Of a DNA stretch of 64,000 nt, positions 57,061 through 64,000 are shown in pieces. The number at the start of each line of letters is the position of its first letter. Positions within the stretch are counted from its first letter, which is position 1. The translations under genes and the position numbers were made by a program. The notes beneath the pieces are model-generated. The model saw only the letters and a list, made by a program, of their open reading frames with translations. It ran no database searches and was not told the DNA's origin. This stretch comes from Pseudomonas triticicola (lineage in GTDB: Bacteria; Pseudomonadota; Gammaproteobacteria; Pseudomonadales; Pseudomonadaceae): positions 3,323,001 to 3,387,000 of the forward strand of contig NZ_JAHSTX010000001.1 of assembly GCF_019145375.1 (NCBI RefSeq), read 5' to 3'.

Positions 57061-58071
57061 TCATTTGGGGAAAATCTCCAGCAATCGTGGCGCTATCTTT
57101 TCCAGCGGACGGATTTCCACCGCGGCATCGATCGCCGCGGCAGCCTTGGGCATGCCGTACACCGCACTGCTGTGCTGATCCTGCGCAATGGTCAAATAAC
57201 CCTGCTGGCGCATGAGCTTAAGCCCTTGCGCGCCATCGCGCCCCATCCCGGTCAATAAAACCCCCACGGCGTCACCGTTCCAGTAACTGGCGACGCTCTC
57301 GAAAAACACGTCGATCGAGGGGCGATAGATCTCGTTGACCGGTTCGGCGGTGTAGGCCAGCGTGCCGTTTTTCAACAGGCGAATATGGTGATTGGTCCCG
57401 GCCAGCAGCACCGCACCACTTTGCGGCGGCTCGCCTTCACGGGCCAGACGCACATCGAGGCCGCTGGCGCTGGCCAGCCATTCGGCCATGCCGGCGGCGA
57501 ACACCTGATCGACATGCTGCACCAGCACGATCGCGGCGGAAAAATCCTTCGGCAGGCCTTTGAGCAGCACTTCCAGCGCCGCCGGCCCACCAGCAGACGA
57601 ACCGATTGCCACCAGCCGCTGACGTGACGGCGAACTGCGCGGCGAACTCGGCGCCGGGCGCGCGCGTGGCGCCTTGTCGCCGATCAGCCAGCCGATGTTG
57701 AGGATCTTGCGCAACAACGGCGCCGCCGCTTCCTGGGCATTGCCGGCGCCGATCGCCGGCGTGTCGACCACGTCCAGCGCGCCGTGGCCCATGGCCTCGA
57801 ACACGCGATGCACGTTCTGTTGACGATCCACGGTGACGATGACAATCGCGCACGGCGTCTCGGCCATGATCCGCCGCGTGGCTTCGACGCCGTCCATGAT
57901 CGGCATGATCAGGTCCATCAGAATCAGATCCGGGGTGTATTCGGCGCAGCGTTGCACCGCCTCGGCGCCGTTGCTGGCGACCCAGATCACCTGATGCGCT
58001 GGCTCGAACGCCAGCGCTCGGCGCAGGGCCTCCACCGCCAGGGGCATGTCGTTGACGATTGCGATCCTCAT
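57061..58071 (-). CDS. wspF: Protein-glutamate methylesterase WspF (CheB-like)
   Basis: The 336-residue adaptation enzyme demethylates WspA and so switches the pathway off. A receiver domain with D53 (LILMDLIMPIMDG) is linked by a proline/serine-rich segment (residues about 135-152) to the CheB esterase domain. That domain has the catalytic serine in AIGSSAGGPAAL (158-159), the histidine at H186 (VQHVDQ) and the aspartate in MGRDGAQG. All key residues are intact, so the pathway is not locked on here as it is in wrinkly-spreader wspF mutants. It overlaps wspE by four bases. Confidence 0.96.
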   Translation of the reverse strand: MRIAIVNDMPLAVEALRRALAFEPAHQVIWVASNGAEAVQRCAEYTPDLILMDLIMPIMDGVEATRRIMAETPCAIVIVTVDRQQNVHRVFEAMGHGALDVVDTPAIGAGNAQEAAAPLLRKILNIGWLIGDKAPRARPAPSSPRSSPSRQRLVAIGSSAGGPAALEVLLKGLPKDFSAAIVLVQHVDQVFAAGMAEWLASASGLDVRLAREGEPPQSGAVLLAGTNHHIRLLKNGTLAYTAEPVNEIYRPSIDVFFESVASYWNGDAVGVLLTGMGRDGAQGLKLMRQQGYLTIAQDQHSSAVYGMPKAAAAIDAAVEIRPLEKIAPRLLEIFPK

Positions 58072-60338
58072 GCCCGCGCTCCCCCGATGAGCTCGACCAC
58101 TGCATCGAGCAGGGCGTCGTCATGAAAACTGGCTTTGGCTAGGTAATAGTCGGCGCCGGCATCCAGTCCACGGCGGCGGTCTTCTTCGCGATCCTTGTAC
58201 GACACGACCATCACCGGCAGCGATTGCAGACGGTTGTCGCGGCGCAGCAGCGTGACCAGCTCGATGCCGTCCATGCGCGGCATGTCGATGTCGGTGATCA
58301 GCAGATCGAAGTTCTCCGAACGCAGCGCATTCCAGCCGTCCATGCCGTCCACCGCCACCGCGACGTCGTAGCCACGATTGAGCAGCAGTTTGCGTTGCAG
58401 CTCGCGCACGGTCAGCGAATCGTCGACCACCAAGATTCGTTTGCGCGCCGCTTCGGCAGCTTGATTGCCGTGGCGGGCAATGCGCTCCAGGCGCCCGGTA
58501 TTGAGCAGCTTGTCCACCGAACGCAGCATGTCTTCGACATCGACGATCAGCACCACCGAGCCGTCATCGAGCAAGGCCCCGGCGGAGATGTCCTGAACCT
58601 TGCCCAGACGCTCGTCCAGCGGCAACACCACCAGCGTGCGCTCACCCACGAAGCGCTCGACCGCCACTCCATAAATCGCCTCGCGCTCGCGGATCACCAC
58701 GACTTTCAGGGTACCGCCATCGTTCTGACTGGCCGGGCGATTGAGCAACTGGCTGGCCGCGACCAGCCCGACATGCTGGCCTTCGTGCCAGAAATGCTGA
58801 CGCCCCTCGACCTGCACAATGTCTTCCGGCGCCAGATCGCACATGCGTTCGATGTGCGCCAACGGGAATGCGTAAGCCTCTTCGCCGACTTCCACCACGA
58901 GGCTGCGCACCACCGAAAGCGTCAGCGGCACTTCCAGATGGAAACGACTGCCCTCGCCCGCCGTCTGCTCCAGCACCACGGCCCCGCGCAATTGGCGAAC
59001 CATGTGTTGAACAGCATCCAGACCAACGCCACGCCCGGACACCTCGGTGACCTTGTCGCGCAAGCTGAATCCCGGCAGAAACAGGAAGGTCAGCAGTTCT
59101 TCTTCGCTCAATTGCGCTGCGGTTTCGGCTGGGGATAACTGCCGTTCGACGATGCTGCGGCGGACTTTCTCCAGATCGACGCCACCGCCGTCATCGCTCA
59201 ATTCCAGCACCAGCAAACCGGCTTGGTGGGAGGCGCGCAGGCGAATCAGGCCTTCTTCGGGCTTGCCCTTGAGCAGGCGTTGCTCCGGGGTTTCGATGCC
59301 GTGATCGACAGCGTTGCGCAGCAAGTGAGTCAGCGGCGCTTCGAGCTTTTCCAGCACGTCGCGATCGACCTGGGTTTTCTCGCCTTCGATCTCCAGGCGC
59401 ACTTGTTTGCCAAGGCTGCGCCCGAGGTCGCGAACCATGCGCGCCTGCCCGCTCAACACGTCGGCGAACGGGCGCATGCGACAGGCCAGCGCGGTGTCAT
59501 AGAGCACTTGCGCGCGCTGACTGGCGTGCCAGGCGAATTCGTCGAGTTCGGCGTTTTTCTCGCTGAGCAGTTGCTGCGACTCGGCGAGCAAACGTCGCGC
59601 ATCTTCCAGCGACTCGAGCGCTTCCAGGCTCAGCGCATGCTCCTTCAGGTGCACATTGAGATTTTCCAGCGCGCGCAGACCGTTGTTCTGCATGCGTTTG
59701 AGGCGCTGCATGGTCGCCAGATGCGGCTTGAGACGCTGGGTTTCCACCAGCGATTTGCTCGACAGATCGAGCAGGCTGTTCAGGCGCTCGGCGGTGACGC
59801 GCAAGACGCGCTCGCCGCCCTCGGTGGTGCGTTTGTTTTTACGCGGGGTCGGCTCGGCGGGCTCGTCCATGATCGGCGCTGTCGCTGTTGGCGCGGGCTC
59901 GATCTGCAACTCGGCCATCGGCGGCGTGGCAACCACAGCGGCTGGCGCCGACGGATCGAGCAAACGCCCCATCAGCGTCACGTAGGCTTCAATGTCCGCA
60001 GGTTGCGGCGCATTGGCCGGCGTGGCGATGCGCATCAGCAGGTCGGTGCCCTGCAACAACGCGTCGATGTGTTCGGGACGCAGCAACAAACGCCCTTCCT
60101 GCGCGCTGACCAGGCAATCTTCCATGACGTGGGCGACGCTGACGCCGCTGTCGATACCAACAATGCGCGCCGCACCTTTGAGCGAGTGCGCCGCGCGCAT
60201 GCACGACTCCAGTTGATCGGCCTGGGTCGGATTGCGCTCCAGCGCCAGCAGCCCGGCGCTGAGCACTTGGGTCTGGGCTTCGGCTTCGAGGCTGAACAGT
60301 TCGAGCAGGGAGGCGTCGCGCATTTGCTCGGGGGTCAT
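58068..60338 (-). CDS. wspE: Hybrid histidine kinase/response regulator WspE (CheA-like)
   Basis: The 756-residue kinase phosphorylates WspR and WspF. Domains in order: an HPt domain with H51 (AAHSLKGAARIVG), a proline-rich linker, a dimerisation region, the HATPase domain (HLLRNAVDHGIETPEQR, then SDDGGGVDLEKVR and DKVTEVSGRGVGLDAVQ), a CheW-like coupling domain, and a C-terminal receiver with D683 (LLITDIDMPRMDG). Overlaps of four bases join it to wspD and wspF. Confidence 0.96.
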   Translation of the reverse strand: MTPEQMRDASLLELFSLEAEAQTQVLSAGLLALERNPTQADQLESCMRAAHSLKGAARIVGIDSGVSVAHVMEDCLVSAQEGRLLLRPEHIDALLQGTDLLMRIATPANAPQPADIEAYVTLMGRLLDPSAPAAVVATPPMAELQIEPAPTATAPIMDEPAEPTPRKNKRTTEGGERVLRVTAERLNSLLDLSSKSLVETQRLKPHLATMQRLKRMQNNGLRALENLNVHLKEHALSLEALESLEDARRLLAESQQLLSEKNAELDEFAWHASQRAQVLYDTALACRMRPFADVLSGQARMVRDLGRSLGKQVRLEIEGEKTQVDRDVLEKLEAPLTHLLRNAVDHGIETPEQRLLKGKPEEGLIRLRASHQAGLLVLELSDDGGGVDLEKVRRSIVERQLSPAETAAQLSEEELLTFLFLPGFSLRDKVTEVSGRGVGLDAVQHMVRQLRGAVVLEQTAGEGSRFHLEVPLTLSVVRSLVVEVGEEAYAFPLAHIERMCDLAPEDIVQVEGRQHFWHEGQHVGLVAASQLLNRPASQNDGGTLKVVVIREREAIYGVAVERFVGERTLVVLPLDERLGKVQDISAGALLDDGSVVLIVDVEDMLRSVDKLLNTGRLERIARHGNQAAEAARKRILVVDDSLTVRELQRKLLLNRGYDVAVAVDGMDGWNALRSENFDLLITDIDMPRMDGIELVTLLRRDNRLQSLPVMVVSYKDREEDRRRGLDAGADYYLAKASFHDDALLDAVVELIGGARA

Positions 60339-61018
60339 GTCAGGCTCCGGGTCACGGCGGACAGCAGCTGCTCTTCATCCAGCCAGCGCAGGCTGCGACC
60401 GCGATATTGCAGAACGCCACGGGTGTACTTGGCACTGGCCTGCGCACCGGACTGTGACGCCGCGTCGAGGATGCGCTCGTCGATGGCATGAATGCCGTCG
60501 ACCTCGTCCACCGGCACCACCACCGGCCCGCCATGGGCAGCCATGATCAGCATGCGCGGCATGACTCGCCCGCCACTGACCGGCGCAACGCTGCCGTCGA
60601 GGTCGAGCAATTCCACCAGCGACAGGCACGCGACCAGTGCGCCACGGACATTGGCCACGCCGAGCAAGGCCCGCGAGCGCTGGTGCGGCAGCGAATGTAT
60701 CGCCTGCAACGGCGCGACTTCGACAAGCGTGCGCGTGGCCAGCCCGAGCCATTCCTCGCCGAGGCGAAACATCAGCAGCGAGCGGGTCTTGACGTCGATT
60801 TCGACTTTGCTGACCACTGCTTCGCGCTGGTCCTGCTGCAACGAATAGCGGTCGAGCAGGCGCGTGGCGGCGGCGGAATACACCGAGCAGTTGCGGCAAT
60901 GAATGTGCTCTTCCAGCAACGGGCAGGACTTGTCGCCATGAATACCGATGCGGTTCCAGCAATCGTCGATGGCGCGGGCGTCTTCGTGGGTAACGTTCAA
61001 GGTGTCGGACGCGCTCAT
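60335..61018 (-). CDS. wspD: CheW-like coupling protein WspD with N-terminal cysteine motif
   Basis: The 227-residue protein couples the receptor WspA to the kinase WspE. Residues about 75-225 are a CheW domain. The N-terminal extension has the motif CWNRIGIHGDKSCPLL followed by HCRNCSVY, with cysteines at 20, 32, 41 and 44. The spacing C-x8-C-x2-C for the last three would suit metal or Fe-S binding, though no such cofactor is established for WspD to my knowledge. It overlaps its neighbours wspC and wspE by four bases each. Confidence 0.93.
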   Translation of the reverse strand: MSASDTLNVTHEDARAIDDCWNRIGIHGDKSCPLLEEHIHCRNCSVYSAAATRLLDRYSLQQDQREAVVSKVEIDVKTRSLLMFRLGEEWLGLATRTLVEVAPLQAIHSLPHQRSRALLGVANVRGALVACLSLVELLDLDGSVAPVSGGRVMPRMLIMAAHGGPVVVPVDEVDGIHAIDERILDAASQSGAQASAKYTRGVLQYRGRSLRWLDEEQLLSAVTRSLT

Positions 61019-62286
61019 CGTTTACGCTCACTGTCGGCGGTGCGCCCGCTGCGGGCGGCGCGCTCCTGCAATCGTCGGGCACCCGCCGTATCGCCCTGAG
61101 CCTGCAGCAACGCCGCCAGGTGCATCAGCGCTTCGGGGTGTTGCGGCTCGAGGTACAAGGCCTTGCGATAGAAACCCTGGGCCTCAAGGCTCAGGCCGGC
61201 GACATCGCTGAGCAGGCCGAGCCAGTAGAACACCTGCGCCACCGGTTCATGGCTGCGCAGATACTGTTCGCACGCGGCACGGGCATCGGCGCTTTTGCCT
61301 TCGTTGGCCAGTGCAGCGATTTGCGCCAGCAATGTCGCGGCGTCGGGGTTGGCAGTTTTTTTCGTTACCGGCAAAGGCGTCACGGCAGCGAACGGCCGAT
61401 TGCGCACTGGCGCTGGCGGCGCGCTGCGCAATGGTTGGCTGACCGGCACGGCGACCGGTTTGGGCGTCGGCAGCGGTTCGGGGTGCGGCTCGCTATGGCG
61501 GCTGAAGGCGAACGACTGCGGGATGCCGATCGAGCGCATGCCCAAGCGCCCGAGCAGACTGCCCTCCGCCGGGCCGATAAACAGCACGCCGTCGACATGA
61601 GTCAGGCGTTTGAGCACTTCGAACACCTGCTTTTGCGTCGACTGGTCGAAGTAGATCAGCAGGTTGCGGCAGAACACGAAATCGAAGGCTGGCTCGCTCG
61701 CCAATAGCGTCGGATCGAGGACATTGCCGACCTGCCAGCGCACCTGTTCGCGAACGTATTCGTTGACCCGGTGGCCGTCCTGCTCAGGCATGAAATGCCG
61801 ATCGCGAAATTGCAGATCCTGCCCGCGAAACGAGTTCTTGCCGTAAACAGCACGGCGCGCCTTGTCCACCGACAACGGGCTGATGTCCATGCCATCGACC
61901 TTGAACTGATGCGGCTTGAGCCCGGCATCAAGCAGGGCCATGGCAATCGAGTAGGGTTCTTCGCCGGTCGAGCACGGCAGGCTGAGGATGCGCAACGCGC
62001 GCATGTTGTTCAGCTCGGCGAGACGCTGACGGGCCAGTTTGCCCAAGGTGGCGAAGGATTCCGGGTAACGGAAAAACCACGTTTCCGGAACGATCACCGC
62101 TTCGATCAGCGCCTGCTGTTCATCCCGCGAGCCTTGCAACAGCTGCCAGTATTCGTCGGCGTGGGCGGCCTGGGACAGCGTGGTGCGCTGGCGCACGGCG
62201 CGCTCGATGATCGCCGCGCCCACCGACGCGACATCGAGGCCGATACGTTCCTTGAGGAAATCGAAAAAGCGCTGCTCACTGCTCAT
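61015..62286 (-). CDS. wspC: Chemoreceptor methyltransferase WspC (CheR with TPR)
   Basis: The 423-residue enzyme methylates glutamates of WspA with SAM, opposing WspF. The CheR catalytic domain occupies residues about 1-270 (ETWFFRYPESFATL, LPCSTGEEPYSIAMALLDAG, VFCRNLLIYFD). A proline/alanine-rich linker and a C-terminal TPR-like helical region (FYRKALYLEPQHPEALMHLA) follow, as in Pseudomonas WspC. Four-base overlaps join it to wspB and wspD. Confidence 0.95.
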   Translation of the reverse strand: MSSEQRFFDFLKERIGLDVASVGAAIIERAVRQRTTLSQAAHADEYWQLLQGSRDEQQALIEAVIVPETWFFRYPESFATLGKLARQRLAELNNMRALRILSLPCSTGEEPYSIAMALLDAGLKPHQFKVDGMDISPLSVDKARRAVYGKNSFRGQDLQFRDRHFMPEQDGHRVNEYVREQVRWQVGNVLDPTLLASEPAFDFVFCRNLLIYFDQSTQKQVFEVLKRLTHVDGVLFIGPAEGSLLGRLGMRSIGIPQSFAFSRHSEPHPEPLPTPKPVAVPVSQPLRSAPPAPVRNRPFAAVTPLPVTKKTANPDAATLLAQIAALANEGKSADARAACEQYLRSHEPVAQVFYWLGLLSDVAGLSLEAQGFYRKALYLEPQHPEALMHLAALLQAQGDTAGARRLQERAARSGRTADSERKR

Positions 62287-62819
62287 GGCTGCGCCTCAAG
62301 CTGCGCCGGATCACGCGGCGGATCGGGGAACAGCAAGCTGCGCACGGCGTCATCGAGCAAGTCATTGACCCGCACCCATTGCAGCAATCCCTGCGCATCT
62401 TCGCGCACCGGGCCGAGGTATGGCGCCTCGCGGTTATCGAGGCCGTAGGGCTGGAAATCTTGCGGATGACAGCGCAGCGTGTCGGTGGCCTGCTCGAGAA
62501 TCAGCCCGAGCCATTGTGCTGATTGCGATTGATCCGGCTGATAATTGACCAGCACCAGCCGCGTGCTGGTCCGCGCCTCGGCGGCCTGGCCAAAAGTCAG
62601 CGCACTGAGGTCGATCACCGGCACCACCGCCCCGCGATAGGCGAACACCCCGGCTACCCAGTGCGGCGCCCGGGCAATCGGCTTCAACGGCAGGCGTGGC
62701 AGCACTTCGGCCACTTCGGTGGCACGCAGGGCGTAGCGTTCGCTACCGATGCGAAACAGCAGAAACAGCGCCTGCTTCGCCACTGGCGCGGCGCCACGCT
62801 TGGCGATGATTTCGCTCAT
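62283..62819 (-). CDS. wspB: CheW-like coupling protein WspB
   Basis: This 178-residue single CheW domain protein (LFRIGSERYALRATEVAEVLPRL, GVFAYRGAVVPVIDLSAL) is the second of the two coupling proteins of the system. Its start shares a base with the wspA stop (TGATG) and its stop overlaps wspC by four bases. It lacks the cysteine-rich extension of WspD. Confidence 0.94.
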   Translation of the reverse strand: MSEIIAKRGAAPVAKQALFLLFRIGSERYALRATEVAEVLPRLPLKPIARAPHWVAGVFAYRGAVVPVIDLSALTFGQAAEARTSTRLVLVNYQPDQSQSAQWLGLILEQATDTLRCHPQDFQPYGLDNREAPYLGPVREDAQGLLQWVRVNDLLDDAVRSLLFPDPPRDPAQLEAQP

Positions 62820-64000
62820 CAGACTTTGAATCGCGAAACGCCGCTGCGCAGGCCGACGGCCACCTGGCTCAGTTCGTCGATGGCGAAACTGGCCTGACGC
62901 AGCGATTCGACGGTCTGGCTGCTGGCATCGCCCAACTGCACCAGCGCATGGTTGATCTGTTCGGCGCCAGTGGCCTGGGCCTGCATGCCTTCGTTGACCA
63001 TCAGCACGCGCGGTGCCAGCGCTTGCACCTGATGGATGATCTGCGACAGCTGCTCGCCGACCTGCTGCACTTCCGACATGCCGCGGCGCACTTCTTCGGA
63101 AAACTTGTCCATGCCCATCACCCCGGCCGACACCGCCGACTGGATCTCGCGGACCATCTGTTCGATGTCGTAGGTGGCCACGGCGGTCTGATCGGCCAGA
63201 CGCCGGACTTCGGTGGCGACCACGGCAAAACCGCGACCGTACTCGCCGGCCTTCTCGGCTTCGATCGCTGCGTTGAGCGACAGCAGGTTGGTCTGGTCAG
63301 CCACTTTGACGATGGTCACCACCACCTGATTGATGTTGCCGGCCTTCTCGTTGAGGATCGCCAGTTTGGCGTTGACCAGATCCGCCGCGCCCATGACCGA
63401 GTGCATGGTGTCTTCCATGCGCGCCAGGCCTTGCTGGCCGGAGCCGGCGAGCACCGAGGCCTGATCGGCAGCGGTGGACACTTCGGTCATGGTGCGCACC
63501 AGATCCCGCGAGGTCGCGGCGATTTCGCGAGAGGTTGCGCCGATTTCGGTGGTGGTCGCTGCGGTTTCGGTGGCGGTGGCCTGTTGCTGCTTGGACGTGG
63601 CAGCGATTTCGGTCACCGAGGTGGTCACCTGCACCGAGGAGCGCTGGGCCTGGGATACCAGCGACGTCAGCTCGGTCATCATGTCGTTGAAGCCGGTTTC
63701 GACCGCGCCGAATTCGTCCTTGCGATCGAGGTTCAGGCGCGAACTCAGATCGCCGGTGCGCATGATGTCGAGGATGGTCACGATGCGATTCATCGGCGCC
63801 ATGATCGCGCGCATCAACAGCAGACCACAGAGGCCGGCGGCCAGCACCGCAACCAGCAGGGAAATGACCATGCTGACTTTGGCCGTTGCCACCGCGTCGT
63901 CGATATTGGCCATGGCGTTATCAGCGACGACTTTGTTCTCGCCAATGATGTCGTTGAGTTTCATCCGACCGGTGTACCACGCCGGGGTCAGCTTCTCGTT
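62819..64000 (-). CDS. wspA: Methyl-accepting chemoreceptor WspA, C-terminal part (runs off the window)
   Basis: The last 393 residues are present and the frame stays open to the window edge, so the gene begins beyond 64000. Visible parts are the end of the periplasmic domain, the second membrane helix (VSMVISLLVAVLAAGLCGLLL), a HAMP domain (MAPMNRIVTILDIMRTGDLS) and the cytoplasmic signalling coiled coil. The receptor tip reads LNAAIEAEKAGEYGRGFAVV. WspA senses surface contact and is uniformly distributed in the membrane in P. aeruginosa. It is the input of the Wsp pathway. Confidence 0.95.
   Translation of the reverse strand, partial: NEKLTPAWYTGRMKLNDIIGENKVVADNAMANIDDAVATAKVSMVISLLVAVLAAGLCGLLLMRAIMAPMNRIVTILDIMRTGDLSSRLNLDRKDEFGAVETGFNDMMTELTSLVSQAQRSSVQVTTSVTEIAATSKQQQATATETAATTTEIGATSREIAATSRDLVRTMTEVSTAADQASVLAGSGQQGLARMEDTMHSVMGAADLVNAKLAILNEKAGNINQVVVTIVKVADQTNLLSLNAAIEAEKAGEYGRGFAVVATEVRRLADQTAVATYDIEQMVREIQSAVSAGVMGMDKFSEEVRRGMSEVQQVGEQLSQIIHQVQALAPRVLMVNEGMQAQATGAEQINHALVQLGDASSQTVESLRQASFAIDELSQVAVGLRSGVSRFKV

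Noticed and set aside
59223..60491. 422-codon plus-strand frame opposite wspE and wspD
   Set aside because: It is antisense to two well-supported Wsp genes and is a codon-bias shadow.

Overview
The window is a contiguous stretch of Pseudomonas chromosome, most likely from the P. fluorescens complex. The evidence is the gene order (skp-bamA-rseP-dxr-cdsA-uppS-frr-pyrH-tsf-rpsB, map-glnD-dapC, plsB...mexJK/mexL...tsaB-adk-ppc...lptF-like...lysS-prfB-wsp), the high GC content, and many copies of the REP sequence that starts GTGGGAGCGAGC, a repeat typical of fluorescent pseudomonads. I see no rRNA, tRNA, CRISPR array, prophage or intact insertion sequence. Family and synteny statements come from memory of the families and of P. 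aeruginosa PAO1; no database was searched.

Region 1 (1-10.5 kb, minus strand) is an envelope and translation cluster. It holds the start of skp, then bamA, the site-2 protease gene rseP, dxr, cdsA, uppS, frr, pyrH, tsf and rpsB. Several of these overlap by 1-4 bases. Region 2 (10.5-26.9 kb, mostly plus) holds map, glnD and dapC, a convergent CPA1 antiporter gene, a Spx/ArsC-like gene, dapD, a cysteine desulfurase/SufE pair, tcdA (minus), an ndvB-like fused GH17/GT2 glucan synthase, dapE, rlmA and a small conserved gene. DapD, DapC and DapE catalyse three consecutive steps of the succinylase lysine/diaminopimelate pathway.

Region 3 (27-44 kb) holds a cold-shock gene, plsB, a YbaY-like lipoprotein gene and a DUF4197 gene. 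A frameshifted class II Fic gene follows, next to a noncoding-looking segment rich in open frames. After it come the mexJK-type RND pump genes with a divergent mexL-type TetR regulator, rsmJ, a protein with an internal duplication, an extensin-like protein, a PEP mutase/isocitrate lyase family enzyme, a DUF72 protein, tsaB and adk. Region 4 (44-56 kb) holds ppc, a small conserved gene, a lipoprotein pair (DUF4398 and DUF4398-OmpA/LptF-like) behind a candidate AlgU promoter, a lipoprotein hydrolase, a QEGLA/DUF1704 putative metallopeptidase, a TetR regulator, lysS, and prfB with its programmed +1 frameshift.

Region 5 (56-64 kb, minus) is the Wsp surface-sensing system in the order wspA(partial)-B-C-D-E-F-R. 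It ends in a GGEEF diguanylate cyclase with an RxxD inhibitory site. WspA, B, D and E form the signalling core, WspC and WspF are the methyltransferase/methylesterase adaptation pair, and WspR is the c-di-GMP output.

Intergenic spaces between 17 and 56 kb are filled with REP doublets of two fixed lengths, 88 bp and 65 bp. Three other long inverted-repeat families occur once each. The most notable points are the fixed geometry of the doublets, the interrupted Fic gene with its neighbouring segment inside otherwise conserved synteny, the duplicated-module protein at 39 kb, and the HExxxH/QEGLA protein related to the MATCAP family.
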